Source: Xylocopa sonorina | Taxonomy: Eukaryota; Arthropoda; Insecta; Hymenoptera; Apidae | Assembly: GCF_050948175.1 (NCBI RefSeq) | Contig: NW_027490097.1 | Location: 2,108,001 to 2,172,000, forward strand | Direction of reading: 5' to 3' | Length of the DNA stretch: 64,000 nucleotides | Shown here: positions 16,141-31,854 of the stretch, piece after piece | Position numbering within the stretch: the first letter of the stretch is position 1 | How the letters are laid out: every line of letters begins with the position of its first letter | The notes under the pieces: generated by a model | Databases searched by the model: none | Told to the model about the DNA's origin: nothing | The model's input: only the letters and a program-made list of their open reading frames with translations | Position numbers and translations under genes: made by a program

Positions 16141-18877
16141 AAATCTATTGCTACGATACGTAGACATCTGCAAACGATATTTCCTTGCAAGGAAGTGTCG
16201 CATTTACATTCATTTGAAGTGTAGACGAGGAATACATAACACTTCGCAAATCATATTATATCTTACCATGAAACATAGAAATGAGATGCGATATCGCGTT
16301 TTAAGAAGCATTAGAACTCTATATCTACGATACCTAGACATCTGCAGACGCTATTTCCTAGCAAGGATGTGTCGCATTTACATTCATTTGAAGTGTAGAC
16401 GAGGAATACATGACACTTCGCAAATCATATTATATCTTACCACGAAACATAGAAATGAGATGCGATATCGCGTTTTAAGAAGCATTAGAACTCTATAGCT
16501 ACGATACCTAGACATCTGCAGACGCTATTTCCTAGCAAGGAAGTGTCGCATTTACATTCATTTGAAGAGTAGACGAGGAATACATGACACTTCGCAAATC
16601 ATATTATATCTTACCAAGAAACATAGAAATGAGATGCGATATCGCGTTTTAAGAAGCATTAGAACACTATTGCTACGATACCTAGGCATCTGCAGACGCT
16701 ATTTCCTAGCAAGGAAGTGTCGCATTTACATTCATTTGAAGTGTAGACGAGGAATACATGACACTTCGCAAATCATATTATATCTTACCATGAAACATAT
16801 AAATAAGATGCGATATCGCGTTTTAAGAAGCATTAGAACCCTATTGCTACGATACCTAAACGTCTGCAGACGCTACTTTCTAGCAAGGAAGTGTCGCATT
16901 TACATTCATTTGAATCGTAGACGAGGAATGCATAACACTTCGCAATGAATATTATATCTTATCATGAAACATAGATATGAGATGCAATATCTCGTTTTAA
17001 GAAGCATTTGAACTCTATTGCTTCGATACGTAGACATCTGCAAACGATATTTCCTTACAAGGAAGTGTCACATTTACATTCATTTGAAGTGTAGACGAGA
17101 AATGCATAACACTTCGCAAATCAAATTACATCTTACCATGAAACGTAGAAATGAGATGCGATATCGCGTTTTAAGAAGCATTAGAACTCTATTGCTACGA
17201 TACATAGACATCTGCAGACGCTATTTCCTAGCAAGGAAGTGTCGCATTTACATTCATTTGAAGTGTAGACGAGGAATACATGACACTTCGCAAATCATAT
17301 TATATCTTACCATGAAACATCGAAATGAGATGCGATATCGCGTTTTAAGAATCATATGAACTCTATTGCTACGACACGTAGACATCTGCAAACGCTATTT
17401 CTTTGCAAGGAAGTGTCGCATTTACATTCATTTGAATCGTAGACGAGGAATGCATAACACTTCGCAATGAATATTATATCTTATCATGAAACATAGAAAT
17501 GAGATGCGATATCGCGTTTTAAGAAGCATTAGAACTCCATTGCTACGATACCTAGACATCTGCAGACGCTATTTCCTAGCAAGGAAGTGTCGCATTTACA
17601 TTCATTTGAAGTGTAGACGAGGAATACATGACACTTCGCAAATCATATTATATCTTGCTATGAAACATAGAAATGAGATGCGCCTTCGCGTTTTAAGAAG
17701 CATTAGAAATCTGTTGCTACGATACGTAGACATCTGCAAACGATATTTCCTTGCAAGGAAGTGTCACATTTACATTCATTTGAAGTGTAGACGAGAAATA
17801 CATAACACTTCGCAAATCATATTACATCTTACCATGAAACGTAGAAATGAGATGCGATATCGCGTTTTAAGAAGCATTAGAACTCTATTGCTACGATACC
17901 TAGACATTTGCAGACGCTATTTCCTAACAAGGAAGTGTCGCATTTACATTCATTTGAAGTGTAGACGAGGAATACATGACACTTCGCAAATCATATTATA
18001 TCTTACCATGAAACATCGAAATGAGATGCGATATCGCGTTTTAAGAATCATATGAACTCTATTGCTACGACACGTAGACATCTGCAAACGCTATTTCCTT
18101 GCAAGGAAGTGTTGCATTTACTTTCATTTGTATCGCAGACGAGGAATGCATAACACTTCGCAATGAATATTATATCTTATCATGAAACATAGAAATGAGA
18201 TGCGATATCGCGTTTTAAGAAGCATTAGAACTCTATTGCTATGATACCTTGACATCTGCAGACGCTATTTCCTAGCAAGGAAGTGTCGCATTTACATTCA
18301 TCTGAATCGTAGACGAGGAATGCATAACACTTCGCAATGAATATTATATCTTATCATGAAACATAGATATGAGTTGCAATATCTCGTTTTAAGAAGCATT
18401 TGAACTCTATTGATTCGATACGTAGACATCTGCAAACGATATTTCCTTGCAAGGAAGTGTCACATTCACATTCAATTGAAGTGTAGACGAGAAATACATA
18501 ACACTTCGCAAATCATATTACATCTTAACATGAAACGTAGAAATGAGGTGCGACATCGCGTTATAAGAAGCATTAGAACTCTATTGCTACGATACCTAGA
18601 CATCTGCAGACGCTATTTCCTAACAAGGAAGTGTCGCATTTACATTCATTTGAAGTGTAGACGAGGAATACATGACACTTCGCAAATCATATTATATTTT
18701 AACATGAAACATAGAAATGAGATGCGATATCGCGTTTTAAGAATCATATGAACTCTATTGCTACGATACGTAGACATCTGCAAACGCTATTTCCTAACAA
18801 GGAAGTGTCGCATTTACATTCATTTGAAGTGTAGACGAGGAATACATGACACTTCGCAAATCATATTATATCTTACC

Positions 18878-21800
18878 ATGAAACATAGAAATAAGATGCG
18901 ATATCGCGTTTTAAGAAGCATTAGAACCCTATTGCTACGATACCTAAACGTCTGCAGACGCTACTTTCTAGCAAGGAAGTGTCGCATTTACATTCATTTG
19001 AATCGTAGACGAGGAATGCATAACACTTCGCAATGAATATTATATCTTATCATGAAACATAGATATGAGTTGCAATATCTCGTTTTAAGAAGCATTTGAA
19101 CTCTATTGATTCGATACGTAGACATCTGCAAACGATATTTCCTTGCAAGGAAGTGTCACATTCACATTCAATTGAAGTGTAGACGAGAAATACATAACAC
19201 TTCGCAAATCATATTACATCTTAACATGAAACGTAGAAATGAGGTGCGACATCGCGTTATAAGAAGCATTAGAACTCTATTGCTACGATACCTAGACATC
19301 TGCAGACGCTATTTCCTAACAAGGAAGTGTCGCATTTACATTCATTTGAAGTGTAGACGAGGAATACATGACACTTCGCAAATCATATTATATTTTAACA
19401 TGAAACATAGAAATGAGATGCGATATCGCGTTTTAAGAATCATATGAACTCTATTGCTACGATACGTAGACATCTGCAAACGCTATTTCCTAACAAGGAA
19501 GTGTCGCATTTACATTCATTTGAAGTGTAGACGAGGAATACATGACACTTCGCAAATCATATTATATCTTACCATGAAACATAGAAATGAGATGCGATAT
19601 CGCGTTTTAAGAAGCATTAGAACTCTATAGCTACGATACCTAGACATCTGCAGACGCTATTTCCTAGCAAGGAAGTGTCGCATTTACATTCATTTGAGGT
19701 GTAGACGAGGAATACATGACACTTCGCAAATCATATTATATCTTACCAAGAAACATAGAAATGAGATGCGATATCGCGTTTTAAGAAGCATTAGAACACT
19801 ATTGCTACGATACCTAGGCATCTGCAGACGCTATTTCCTAGCAAGGAAGTGTCGCATTTACATTCATTTGAAGTGTAGACGAGGAATACATGACACTTCG
19901 CAAATCATATTATATCTTACCATGAAACATAGAAATAAGATGCGATATCGCGTTTTAAGAAGCATTAGAACCCTATTGCTACGATACCTAAACGTCTGCA
20001 GACGCTACTTTCTAGCAAGGAAGTGTCGCATTTACATTCATTTGAATCGTAGACGAGGAATGCATAACACTTCGCAATGAATATTATATCTTATCATGAA
20101 ACATAGATATGAGTTGCAATATCTCGTTTTAAGAAGCATTTGAACTCTATTGCTTCGATACGTAGACATCTGCAAACGATATTTCCTTACAAGGAAGTGT
20201 CACATTTACATTCATTTGAAGTGTAGACGAGAAATGCATAACACTTCGCAAATCAAATTACATCTTACCATGAAACGTAGAAATGAGATGCGATATCGCG
20301 TTTTAAGAAGCATTAGAACTCTATTGCTACGATACATAGACATCTGCAGACGCTATTTCCTAGCAAGGAAGTGTCGCATTTACATTCATTTGAAGTGTAG
20401 ACGAGGAATACATGACACTTCGCAAATCATATTATATCTTACCATGAAACATCGAAATGAGATGCGATATCGCGTTTTAAGAATCATATGAACTCTATTG
20501 CTACGACACGTAGACATCTGCAAACGCTATTTCCTTGCAAGGAAGTGTCGCATTTACATTCATTTGAATCGTAGACGAGGAATGCACAACACTTCGCAAT
20601 GAATATTATATCTTATCATGAAACATAGAAATGAGATGCGATATCGCGTTTTAAGAAGCATTAGAACTCCATTGCTACGATACCTAGACATCTGCAGACG
20701 CTATTTCCTAGCAAGGAAGTGTCACATTTACATTCATTTGAAGTGTAGACGAGAAATACATAACACTTCGCAAATCATATTACATCTTACCATGAAACAT
20801 AGAAATGAGATGCGATATCGCGTTTTAAGAAGCATTAGAACTCTATTGCTATGATACCTTGACATCTGCAGACGCTATTTCCTAGCAAGGAAGTGTCGCA
20901 TTTACATTCATCTGAATCGTAGACGAGGAATGCATAGCACTTCGCAATGAATATTATATCTTGTCATGAAACATAGATATGAGTTGCAATATCTCGTTTT
21001 AAGAAGCATTTGAACTCTATTGATTCGATACGTAGACATCTGCAAACGATATTTCCTTGCAAGGAAGTGTCACATTCACATTCAATTGAAGTGTAGACGA
21101 GAAATACATAACACTTCGCAAATCATATTACATCTTAACATGAAACGTAGAAATGAGGTGCGACATCGCGTTATAAGAAGCATTAGAACTCTATTGCTAC
21201 GATACCTAGACATCTGCAGACGCTATTTCCTAACAAGGAAGTGTCGCATTTACATTCATTTGAAGTGTAGACGAGGAATACATGACACTTCGCAAATCAT
21301 ATTATATTTTAACATGAAACATAGAAATGAGATGCGATATCGCGTTTTAAGAATCATATGAACTCTATTGCTACGATACGTAGACATCTGCAAACGCTAT
21401 TTCCTAACAAGGAAGTGTCGCATTTACATTCATTTGAAGTGTAGACGAGGAATACATGACACTTCGCAAATCATATTATATCTTACCATGAAACATAGAA
21501 ATGAGATGCGATATCGCGTTTTAAGAAGCATTAGAACACTATTGCTACGATACCTGGGCATCTGCAGACGCTATTTCCTAGCAAGGAAGTGTCGCATTTA
21601 CATTCATTTGAAGTGTAGACGAGGAATACATGACACTTCGCAAATCATATTATATCTTACCATGAAACATAGAAATGAGATGCGATATCGCGTTTTAAGA
21701 AGCATTAGAACTCTATTGCTACGATACCTTGACATCTGCAGACGCTATTTCCTAGCAAGGAAGTGTCGCATTTACATTCATTTGAATCGTAGACGAGGAA

Positions 21801-24800
21801 TGCATAACACTTCGCAATGAATATTATGTCTTATCATGAAACATAGATATGAGTTGCAATATCTCGTTTTAAGAAGCATTTGAACTCTATTGATTCGATA
21901 CGTAGACATCTGCAAACGATATTTCCTTGCAAGGAAGTGTCACATTTACATTCAATTGAAGTGTAGACGAGAAATACATAACACTTCGCAAATCATATTA
22001 CATCTTAACATGAAACGTAGAAATGTGATGCGATATCGCGTTATAAGAAGCATTAGAACTCTATTGCTACGATACCTAGACATCTGCAGACGCTATTTCC
22101 TAACAAGGAAGTGTCGCATTTACATTCATTTGAAGTGTAGACGAGGAATACATAACAGTTCGCAAATCATATTATATCTTACCATGAAACATAGAAATGA
22201 GATGCGATATCGCGTTTTAAGGAGCATTAGAACTCTATTGCTACGATACCTTGGCATCTGCAGACGCTATTTCCTAACAAGGAAGTGTCGCATTTACATT
22301 CATTTGAAGTGTAGACGAGGAATACATGACACTTCGCAAATCATATTATATCTTACCATGAAACATAGAAATGAGATGCGATATCGCGTTTTAAGAAGAA
22401 TTAGAACTCTATTGCTACGATACCTAGATATCTGCAGACTCTATTTCCTAGCAAGGAAGTGTCGCATTTACATTCATTTGAAGTGTAGACGAGGAATGCA
22501 TTACACTTCGCAAATCATATTATATCTTACCATGAAACATAGAAATGAGATGCGCTTTCGCGATTTAAGAAGCATTAGAAATCTATTGCTACGATACGTA
22601 GACATCTGCAAACGCTATTTCCTAGCAAGGAAGTGTCGCATTTACATTCATTTGAAGTGTAGACGAGGAATACATGACACTTCGCAAATCATATTATAGC
22701 TTAGCATGAAACATAGAAATAAGATGCGATATCGCGTTTTAAGAAGCATTAGAACCCTATTGCTACGATACCTAAACGTCTGCAGACGCTACTTTCTAGC
22801 AAGGAAGTGTCGCATTTACATTCATTTGAATCGTAGACGAGGAATGCATAACACTTCGCAATGAATATTATATCTTATCATGAAACATAGATATGAGTTG
22901 CAATATCTCGTTTTAAGAAGCATTTGAACTCTATTGATTCGATACGTAGACATCTGCAAACGATATTTCCTTGCAAGGAAGTGTCACATTCACATTCAAT
23001 TGAAGTGTAGACGAGAAATACATAACACTTCGCAAATCATATTACATCTTAACATGAAACGTAGAAATGAGGTGCGACATCGCGTTATAAGAAGCATTAG
23101 AACTCTATTGCTACGATACCTAGACATCTGCAGACGCTATTTCCTAACAAGGAAGTGTCGCATTTACATTCATTTGAAGTGTAGACGAGGAATACATGAC
23201 ACTTCGCAAATCATATTATATTTTAACATGAAACATAGAAATGAGATGCGATATCGCATTTAAGAATCATATGAACTCTATTGCTACGATACGTAGACAT
23301 CTGCAAACGCTATTTCCTAACAAGGAAGTGTCGCATTTACATTCATTTGAAGTGTAGACGAGGAATACATGACACTTCGCAAATCATATTATATCTTACC
23401 ATGAAACATAGAAATGAGATGCGATATCGCGTTTTAAGAAGCATTAGAACTCTATAGCTACGATACCTAGACATCTGCAGACGCTATTTCCTAGCAAGGA
23501 AGTGTCGCATTTACATTCATTTGAAGTGTAGACGAGGAATACATGACACTTCGCAAATCATATTATATCTTACCAAGAAACATAGAAATGAGATGCGATA
23601 TCGCGTTTTAAGAAGCATTAGAACACTATTGCTACGATACCTAGGCATCTGCAGACGCTATTTCCTAGCAAGGAAGTGTCGCATTTACATTCATTTGAAG
23701 TGTAGACGAGGAATACATGACACTTCGCAAATCATATTATATGTTACCATGAAACATAGAAATAAGATGCGATATCGCGTTTTAAGAAGCATTAGAACCC
23801 TATTGCTACGATACCTAAACGTCTGCAGACGCTACTTTCTAGCAAGGAAGTGTCGCATTTACATTCATTTGAATCGTAGACGAGGAATGCATAACACTTC
23901 GCAATGAATATTATATCTTATCATGAAACATAGATATGAGTTGCAATATCTCGTTTTAAGAAGCATTTGAACTCTATTGCTTCGATACGTAGACATCTGC
24001 AAACGATATTTCCTTACAAGGAAGTGTCACATTTACATTCATTTGAAGTGTAGACGAGAAATGCATAACACTTCGCAAATCAAATTACATCTTACCATGA
24101 AACGTAGAAATGAGATGCGATATCGCGTTTTAAGAAGCATTAGAACTCTATTGCTACGATACATAGACATCTGCAGACGCTATTTCCTAGCAAGGAAGTG
24201 TCGCATTTACATTCATTTGAAGTGTAGACGAGGAATACATGACACTTCGCAAATCATATTATATCTTACCATGAAACATCGAAATGAGATGCGATATCGC
24301 GTTTTAAGAATCATATGAACTCTATTGCTACGACACGTAGACATCTGCAAACGCTATTTCCTTGCAAGGAAGTGTCGCATTTACATTCATTTGAATCGTA
24401 GACGAGGAATGCATAACACTTCGCAATGAATATTATATCTTATCATGAAACATAGAAATGAGATGCGATATCGCGTTTTAAGAAGCATTAGAACTCCATT
24501 GCTACGATACCTAGACATCTGCAGACGCTATTTCCTAGCAAGGAAGTGTCACATTTACATTCATTTGAAGTGTAGACGAGAAATACATAACACTTCGCAA
24601 ATCATATTACATCTTACCATGAAACATAGAAATGAGATGCGATATCGCGTTTTAAGAAGCATTAGAACTCTATTGCTATGATACCTTGACATCTGCAGAC
24701 GCTATTTCCTAGCAAGGAAGTGTCGCATTTACACTCATCTGAATCGTAGACGAGGAATGCATAGCACTTCGCAATGAATATTATATCTTGTCATGAAACA

Positions 24801-26071
24801 TAGATATGAGTTGCAATATCTCGTTTTAAGAAGCATTTGAACTCTATTGATTCGATACGTAGACATCTGCAAACGATATTTCCTTGCAAGGAAGTGTCAC
24901 ATTCACATTCAATTGAAGTGTAGACGAGAAATACATAACACTTCGCAAATCATATTACATCTTAACATGAAACGTAGAAATGAGGTGCGACATCGCGTTA
25001 TAAGAAGCATTAGAACTCTATTGCTACGATACCTAGACATCTGCAGACGCTATTTCCTAACAAGGAAGTGTCGCATTTACATTCATTTGAAGTGTAGACG
25101 AGGAATACATGACACTTCGCAAATCATATTATATTTTAACATGAAACATAGAAATGAGATGCGATATCGCGTTTTAAGAATCATATGAACTCTATTGCTA
25201 CGATACGTAGACATCTGCAAACGCTATTTCCTAACAAGGAAGTGTCGCATTTACATTCATTTGAAGTGTAGACGAGGAATACATGACACTTCGCAAATCA
25301 TATTATATCTTACCATGAAACATAGAAATGAGATGCGATATCGCGTTTTAAGAAGCATTAGAACACTATTGCTACGATACCTGGGCATCTGCAGACGCTA
25401 TTTCCTAGCAAGGAAGTGTCGCATTTACATTCATTTGAAGTGTAGACGAGGAATACATGACACTTCGCAAATCATATTATATCTTACCATGAAACATAGA
25501 AATGAGATGCGATATCGCGTTTTAAGAAGCATTAGAACTCTATTGCTACGATACCTTGACATCTGCAGACGCTATTTCCTAGCAAGGAAGTGTCGCATTT
25601 ACATTCATTTGAATCGTAGACGAGGAATGCATAACACTTCGCAATGAATATTATGTCTTATCATGAAACATAGATATGAGTTGCAATATCTCGTTTTAAG
25701 AAGCATTTGAACTCTATTGATTCGATACGTAGACATCTGCAAACGATATTTCCTTGCAAGGAAGTGTCACATTTACATTCAATTGAAGTGTAGACGAGAA
25801 ATACATAACACTTCGCAAATCATATTACATCTTAACATGAAACGTAGAAATGAGATGCGATATCGCGTTATAAGAAGCATTAGAACTCTATTGCTACGAT
25901 ACCTAGACATCTGCAGACGCTATTTCCTAACAAGGAAGTGTCGCATTTACATTCATTTGAAGTGTAGACGAGGAATACATAACAGTTCGCAAATCATATT
26001 ATATCTTACCATGAAACATAGAAATGAGATGCGATATCGCGTTTTAAGGAGCATTAGAACTCTATTGCTAC
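18878..26071 (+). repeat. 22-monomer higher-order repeat (3,828 bp)
   Basis: The segment at about 18878-22244 recurs at 22706-26071 with an offset of 3828 bp = 22 x 174, or 3827 after a 1-bp deletion near 23257. The match extends over about 3.36 kb with very few differences (for example GCACAACAC at 20585 versus GCATAACAC in the copy). Shared rare markers include TACTTTCTAGC, GAGGTGCGACATCGCG, CGATACATAGAC and CCTGGGCATC. Nested inside it is an 11-monomer offset between three similar segments at 19106, 21020 and 22934. It is the longest higher-order unit I could follow here. Confidence 0.85.
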
Positions 26072-29070
26072 GATACGTACACATCTGCAAACGCTATTTC
26101 CTAGCAAGGAAGTGTCGCATTTACATTCATTTGAAGTGTAGACGAGGAATACATGACACTTCGCAAATCATATTATATCTTACCATGAAACATAGAAATG
26201 AGATGCGATATCGCGTTTTAAGAAGCATTAGAACTCTATTGCTACGATACCTTGACATCTGCAGACGCTATTTCCTAGCAAGGAAGTGTCGCATTTACAT
26301 TCATTTGAATCGTAGACGAGGAATGCATAACACTTCGCAATGAATATTATGTCTTATCATGAAACATAGATATGAGTTGCAATATCTCGTTTTAAGAAGC
26401 ATTTGAACTCTATTGATTCGATACGTAGACATCTGCAAACGATATTTCCTTGCAAGGAAGTGTCACATTTACATTCAATTGAAGTGTAGACGAGAAATAC
26501 ATAACACTTCGCAAATCATATTACATCTTAACATGAAACGTAGAAATGAGATGCGATATCGCGTTATAAGAAGCATTAGAACTCTATTGCTACGATACCT
26601 AGACATCTGCAGACGCTATTTCCTAACAAGGAAGTGTCGCATTTACATTCATTTGAAGTGTAGACGAGGAATACATAACAGTTCGCAAATCATATTATAT
26701 CTTACCATGAAACATAGAAATGAGATGCGATATCGCGTTTTAAGGAGCATTAGAACTCTATTGCTACGATACCTTGGCATCTGCAGACGCTATTTCCTAA
26801 CAAGGAAGTGTCGCATTTACATTCATTTGAAGTGTAGACGAGGAATACATGACACTTCGCAAATCATATTATATCTTACCATGAAACATAGAAATGAGAT
26901 GCGATATCGCGTTTTAAGAAGAATTAGAACTCTATTGCTACGATACCTAGACATCTGCAGACTCTATTTCCTAGCAAGGAAGTGTCGCATTTACATTCAT
27001 TTGAAGTGTAGACGAGGAATGCATTACACTTCGCAAATCATATTATATCTTACCATGAAACATAGAAATGAGATGCGCTTTCGCGATTTAAGAAGCATTT
27101 GAAATCTATTGCTACGATACGTAGACGTCTGCAAAACGATATTTCCTTGCGAGGAAGTGTCACATTTACATTCATTTGAAGTGTAGACGAGAAATACATA
27201 ACACTTCGCAAATCATATTACATCTTACCATGGAACGTAGAAATGAGATGCGATATCGCGTTTTATGAAGCATTAGAACTTTATTGCTACGATACCTAGA
27301 CATCTGCAGACGCTATTTCCTAACAAGGAAGTGTCGCATTTACATTCATTTGAAGTGTAGGCGAGGAATACATAACAGTTCGCAAATCATATTATATCTT
27401 ACCATGAAACATAGAAATGAGATGCGATATCGCGTTTTAAGAAGGATTAGAACTCTATTGCTACGATACCTAGACATCTGCAGACGCTATTTCCTAGCAA
27501 GGAAGTGTCGCATTTACATTCATTTGAAGCGTAGACGAGGAATACATGACACTTCGCAAATCATATTATATCTTACCATGAAACATAGAAATGAGATGCG
27601 CTTTCGCGTTTTAAGAAGCATTAGAAATCTATTGCTACGATACGTAGACATCTGCAAACGCTATTTCCTAGCAAGGAAGTGTCGCATTTACATTCATTTG
27701 AAGTGTAGACGAGGAATACATGACACTTCGCAAATCATATTATAGCTTAGCATGAAACATAGAAAAGAGATGCGATATCGCGTTTTAAGAATCATAAGAA
27801 CTCTATTGCTACGATACCTTGACATCTGCAGACGCTATTTCCTAGCAAGGAAGTGTCGCATTTACATTCATTTGAAGTGTAGACGAGGAATACATGACAC
27901 TTCGCAAATCATATTATATCTTACCATGAAACATAGAAATGGGATGCGATATCGCGTTTTAAGAAGCATTAGAACTCTATTGCTACGATACCTAGACATC
28001 TGCAGACGCTATTTCCTAGCAAGGAAGTGTCGCATTTACATTCATTTGAATCGTAGACGAGGAATGCATAACACTTCGCAATGAATATTATATCTTATCA
28101 TGAAACATAGATATGAGTTGCAATATCTCGTTTTAAGAAGCACTTGAACTCTATTGCTTCGATACGTAGACATCTGCAAACGATATTTCCTTGCAAGGAA
28201 GTGTCACATTTACATTCATTTGAAGTGTAGACGAGAAATACATAACACTTCGCAAATCATATTACATCTTACCATGAAACGTAGAAATGAGGTGCGATAT
28301 CGCGTTTTAAGAAGCATTAGAACTCTATTGCTACGATACCTAGACATCTGCAGACGCTATTTCCTAACAAGGAAGTATCGCATTTACATTCATTTGAAGT
28401 GTAGACGAGGAATACATGGCACTTCGCAAATCATATTATATCTTACCATGAAACATAGAAATGAGTTGCGATATCGCGTTTTAAGAAGCATTAGAACTCT
28501 ATTGCTACGATACCTAGACATCTGCAGACGCTATTTCCTAGCAAGGGAGTGTCGCATTTACATTCATTTGAAGTGTAGACGAGGAATACATAACACTTCG
28601 CAATGAATATTATGTCTTATCATGAAACATAGATATGAGTTGCAATATCTCGTTTTAAGAAGCATTTGAACTCTATTGCTACGATACCTAGACATCTGCA
28701 GACGCTATTTCCTAGCAAGGAACTGTCGCATTTACATTCATTTGGAGTGTAGACGAGCAATACATGACACTTCGCAAATCATATTATAGCTTAGCATGAA
28801 ACATAGAAAAGAGATGCGATATCGCGTTTTAAGAATCATAAGAACTCTATTGCTACGATACGTACACATCTGCAAACGCTATTTCCTTGCAAGGAAGTGT
28901 CGCATTTACATTCATTTGAAGTGTAGACGAGGAATACATGACACTTCGCAAATCATATTATATCTTACCATGAAACATAGAAATGAGATGCGATATCGCG
29001 TTTTAAGAAGCATTAGAACTCTATAGCTACGATACCTAGACATCTGCAGACGCTATTTCCTAGCAAGGAA

Positions 29071-31854
29071 GTTTCGCATTTACATTCATTTGAATCGTAG
29101 ACGAGGAATGCATAACACTTCGCAATGAATATTATGTCTTATCATGAAACATAGATATGAGTTGCAATATCTCGTTTTAAGAAGCATTTGAACTCTATTG
29201 ATTCGATACGTAGACATCTGCAAACGATATTTCCTTGCAAGGAAGTGTCACATTTACATTCAATTGAAGTGTAGACGAGAAATACATAACACTTCGCAAA
29301 TCATATTACATCTTAACATGAAACGTAGTAATGAGATGCGATATCGCGTTATAAGAAGCATTAGAACTCTATTGCTACGATACCTAGACATCTGCAGACG
29401 CTATTTCCTAACAAGGAAGTGTCGCATTTACATTCATTTGAAGTGTAGACGAGGAATACATAACAGTTCGCAAATCATATTATATCTTACCATGAAACAT
29501 AGAAATGAGATGCGATATCGCGTTTTAAGGAGCATTAGAACTCTATTGCTACGATACCTTGGCATCTGCAGACGCTATTTCCTAACAAGGAAGTGTCGCA
29601 TTTACATTCATTTGAAGTGTAGACGAGGAATACATGACACTTCGCAAATCATATTATATCTTACCATGAAACATAGAAATGAGATGCGATATCGCGTTTT
29701 AAGAAGAATTAGAACTCTATTGCTACGATACCTAGACATCTGCAGACTCTATTTCCTAGCAAGGAAGTGTCGCATTTACATTCATTTGAAGTGTAGACGA
29801 GGAATGCATTACACTTCGCAAATCATATTATATCTTACCATGAAACATAGAAATGAGATGCGCTTTCGCGATTTAAGAAGCATTTGAAATCTATTGCTAC
29901 GATACGTAGACGTCTGCAAACGATATTTCCTTGCAAGGAAGTGTCACATTTACATTCATTTGAAGTGTAGACGAGAAATACATAACACTTCGCAAATCAT
30001 ATTACATCTTACCATGGAACGTAGAAATGAGATGCGATATCGCGTTTTATGAAGCATTAGAACTTTATTGCTACGATACCTAGACATCTGCAGACGCTAT
30101 TTCCTAACAAGGAAGTGTCGCATTTACATTCATTTGAAGTGTAGGCGAGGAATACATAACAGTTCGCAAATCATATTATATCTTACCATGAAACATAGAA
30201 ATGAGATGCGATATCGCGTTTTAAGAAGGATTAGAACTCTATTGCTACGATACCTAGACATCTGCAGACGCTATTTCCTAGCAAGGAAGTGTCGCATTTA
30301 CATTCATTTGAAGCGTAGACGAGGAATACATGACACTTCGCAAATCATATTATATCTTACCATGAAACATAGAAATGAGATGCGCTTTCGCGTTTTAAGA
30401 AGCATTAGAAATCTATTGCTACGATACGTAGACATCTGCAAACGCTATTTCCTAGCAAGGAAGTTTCGCATTTACATTCATTTGAATCGTAGACGAGGAA
30501 TGCATAACACTTCGCAATGAATATTATGTCTTATCATGAAACATAGATATGAGTTGCAATATCTCGTTTTAAGAAGCATTTGAACTCTATTGATTCGATA
30601 CGTAGACATCTGCAAACGATATTTCCTTGCAAGGAAGTGTCACATTTACATTCAATTGAAGTGTAGACGAGAAATACATAACACTTCGCAAATCATATTA
30701 CATCTTAACATGAAACGTAGTAATGAGATGCGATATCGCGTTATAAGAAGCATTAGAACTCTATTGCTACGATACCTAGACATCTGCAGACGCTATTTCC
30801 TAACAAGGAAGTGTCGCATTTACATTCATTTGAAGTGTAGACGAGGAATACATAACAGTTCGCAAATCATATTATATCTTACCATGAAACATAGAAATGA
30901 GATGCGATATCGCGTTTTAAGGAGCATTAGAACTCTATTGCTACGATACCTTGGCATCTGCAGACGCTATTTCCTAACAAGGAAGTGTCGCATTTACATT
31001 CATTTGAAGTGTAGACGAGGAATACATGACACTTCGCAAATCATATTATATCTTACCATGAAACATAGAAATGAGATGCGATATCGCGTTTTAAGAAGAA
31101 TTAGAACTCTATTGCTACGATACCTAGACATCTGCAGACTCTATTTCCTAGCAAGGAAGTGTCGCATTTACATTCATTTGAAGTGTAGACGAGGAATGCA
31201 TTACACTTCGCAAATCATATTATATCTTACCATGAAACATAGAAATGAGATGCGCTTTCGCGATTTAAGAAGCATTTGAAATCTATTGCTACGATACGTA
31301 GACGTCTGCAAACGATATTTCCTTGCAAGGAAGTGTCACATTTACATTCATTTGAAGTGTAGACGAGAAATACATAACACTTCGCAAATCATATTACATC
31401 TTACCATGGAACGTAGAAATGAGATGCGATATCGCGTTTTATGAAGCATTAGAACTTTATTGCTACGATACCTAGACATCTGCAGACGCTATTTCCTAAC
31501 AAGGAAGTGTCGCATTTACATTCATTTGAAGTGTAGGCGAGGAATACATAACAGTTCGCAAATCATATTATATCTTACCATGAAACATAGAAATGAGATG
31601 CGATATCGCGTTTTAAGAAGGATTAGAACTCTATTGCTACGATACCTAGACATCTGCAGACGCTATTTCCTAGCAAGGAAGTGTCGCATTTACATTCATT
31701 TGAAGCGTAGACGAGGAATACATGACACTTCGCAAATCATATTATATCTTACCATGAAACATAGAAATGAGATGCGCTTTCGCGTTTTAAGAAGCATTAG
31801 AAATCTATTGCTACGATACGTAGACATCTGCAAACGCTATTTCCTAGCAAGGAA
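29071..31854 (+). repeat. 8-monomer tandem higher-order repeat (1,392 bp x 2)
   Basis: The eight-monomer unit beginning at the rare GTTTCGCATTTAC variant (29071) repeats directly at 30463, an offset of 1392 bp = 8 x 174. Within it, the marker series AACGTAGTAATGAG, AACAGTTCGC, GAAGAATTAG, GCAGACTCTATT, GGAATGCATTACAC, CCATGGAACG and GCGTTTTATGAAGC occurs in the same order in both copies. Related but not identical copies start near 26286 and 32899. Confidence 0.88.
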
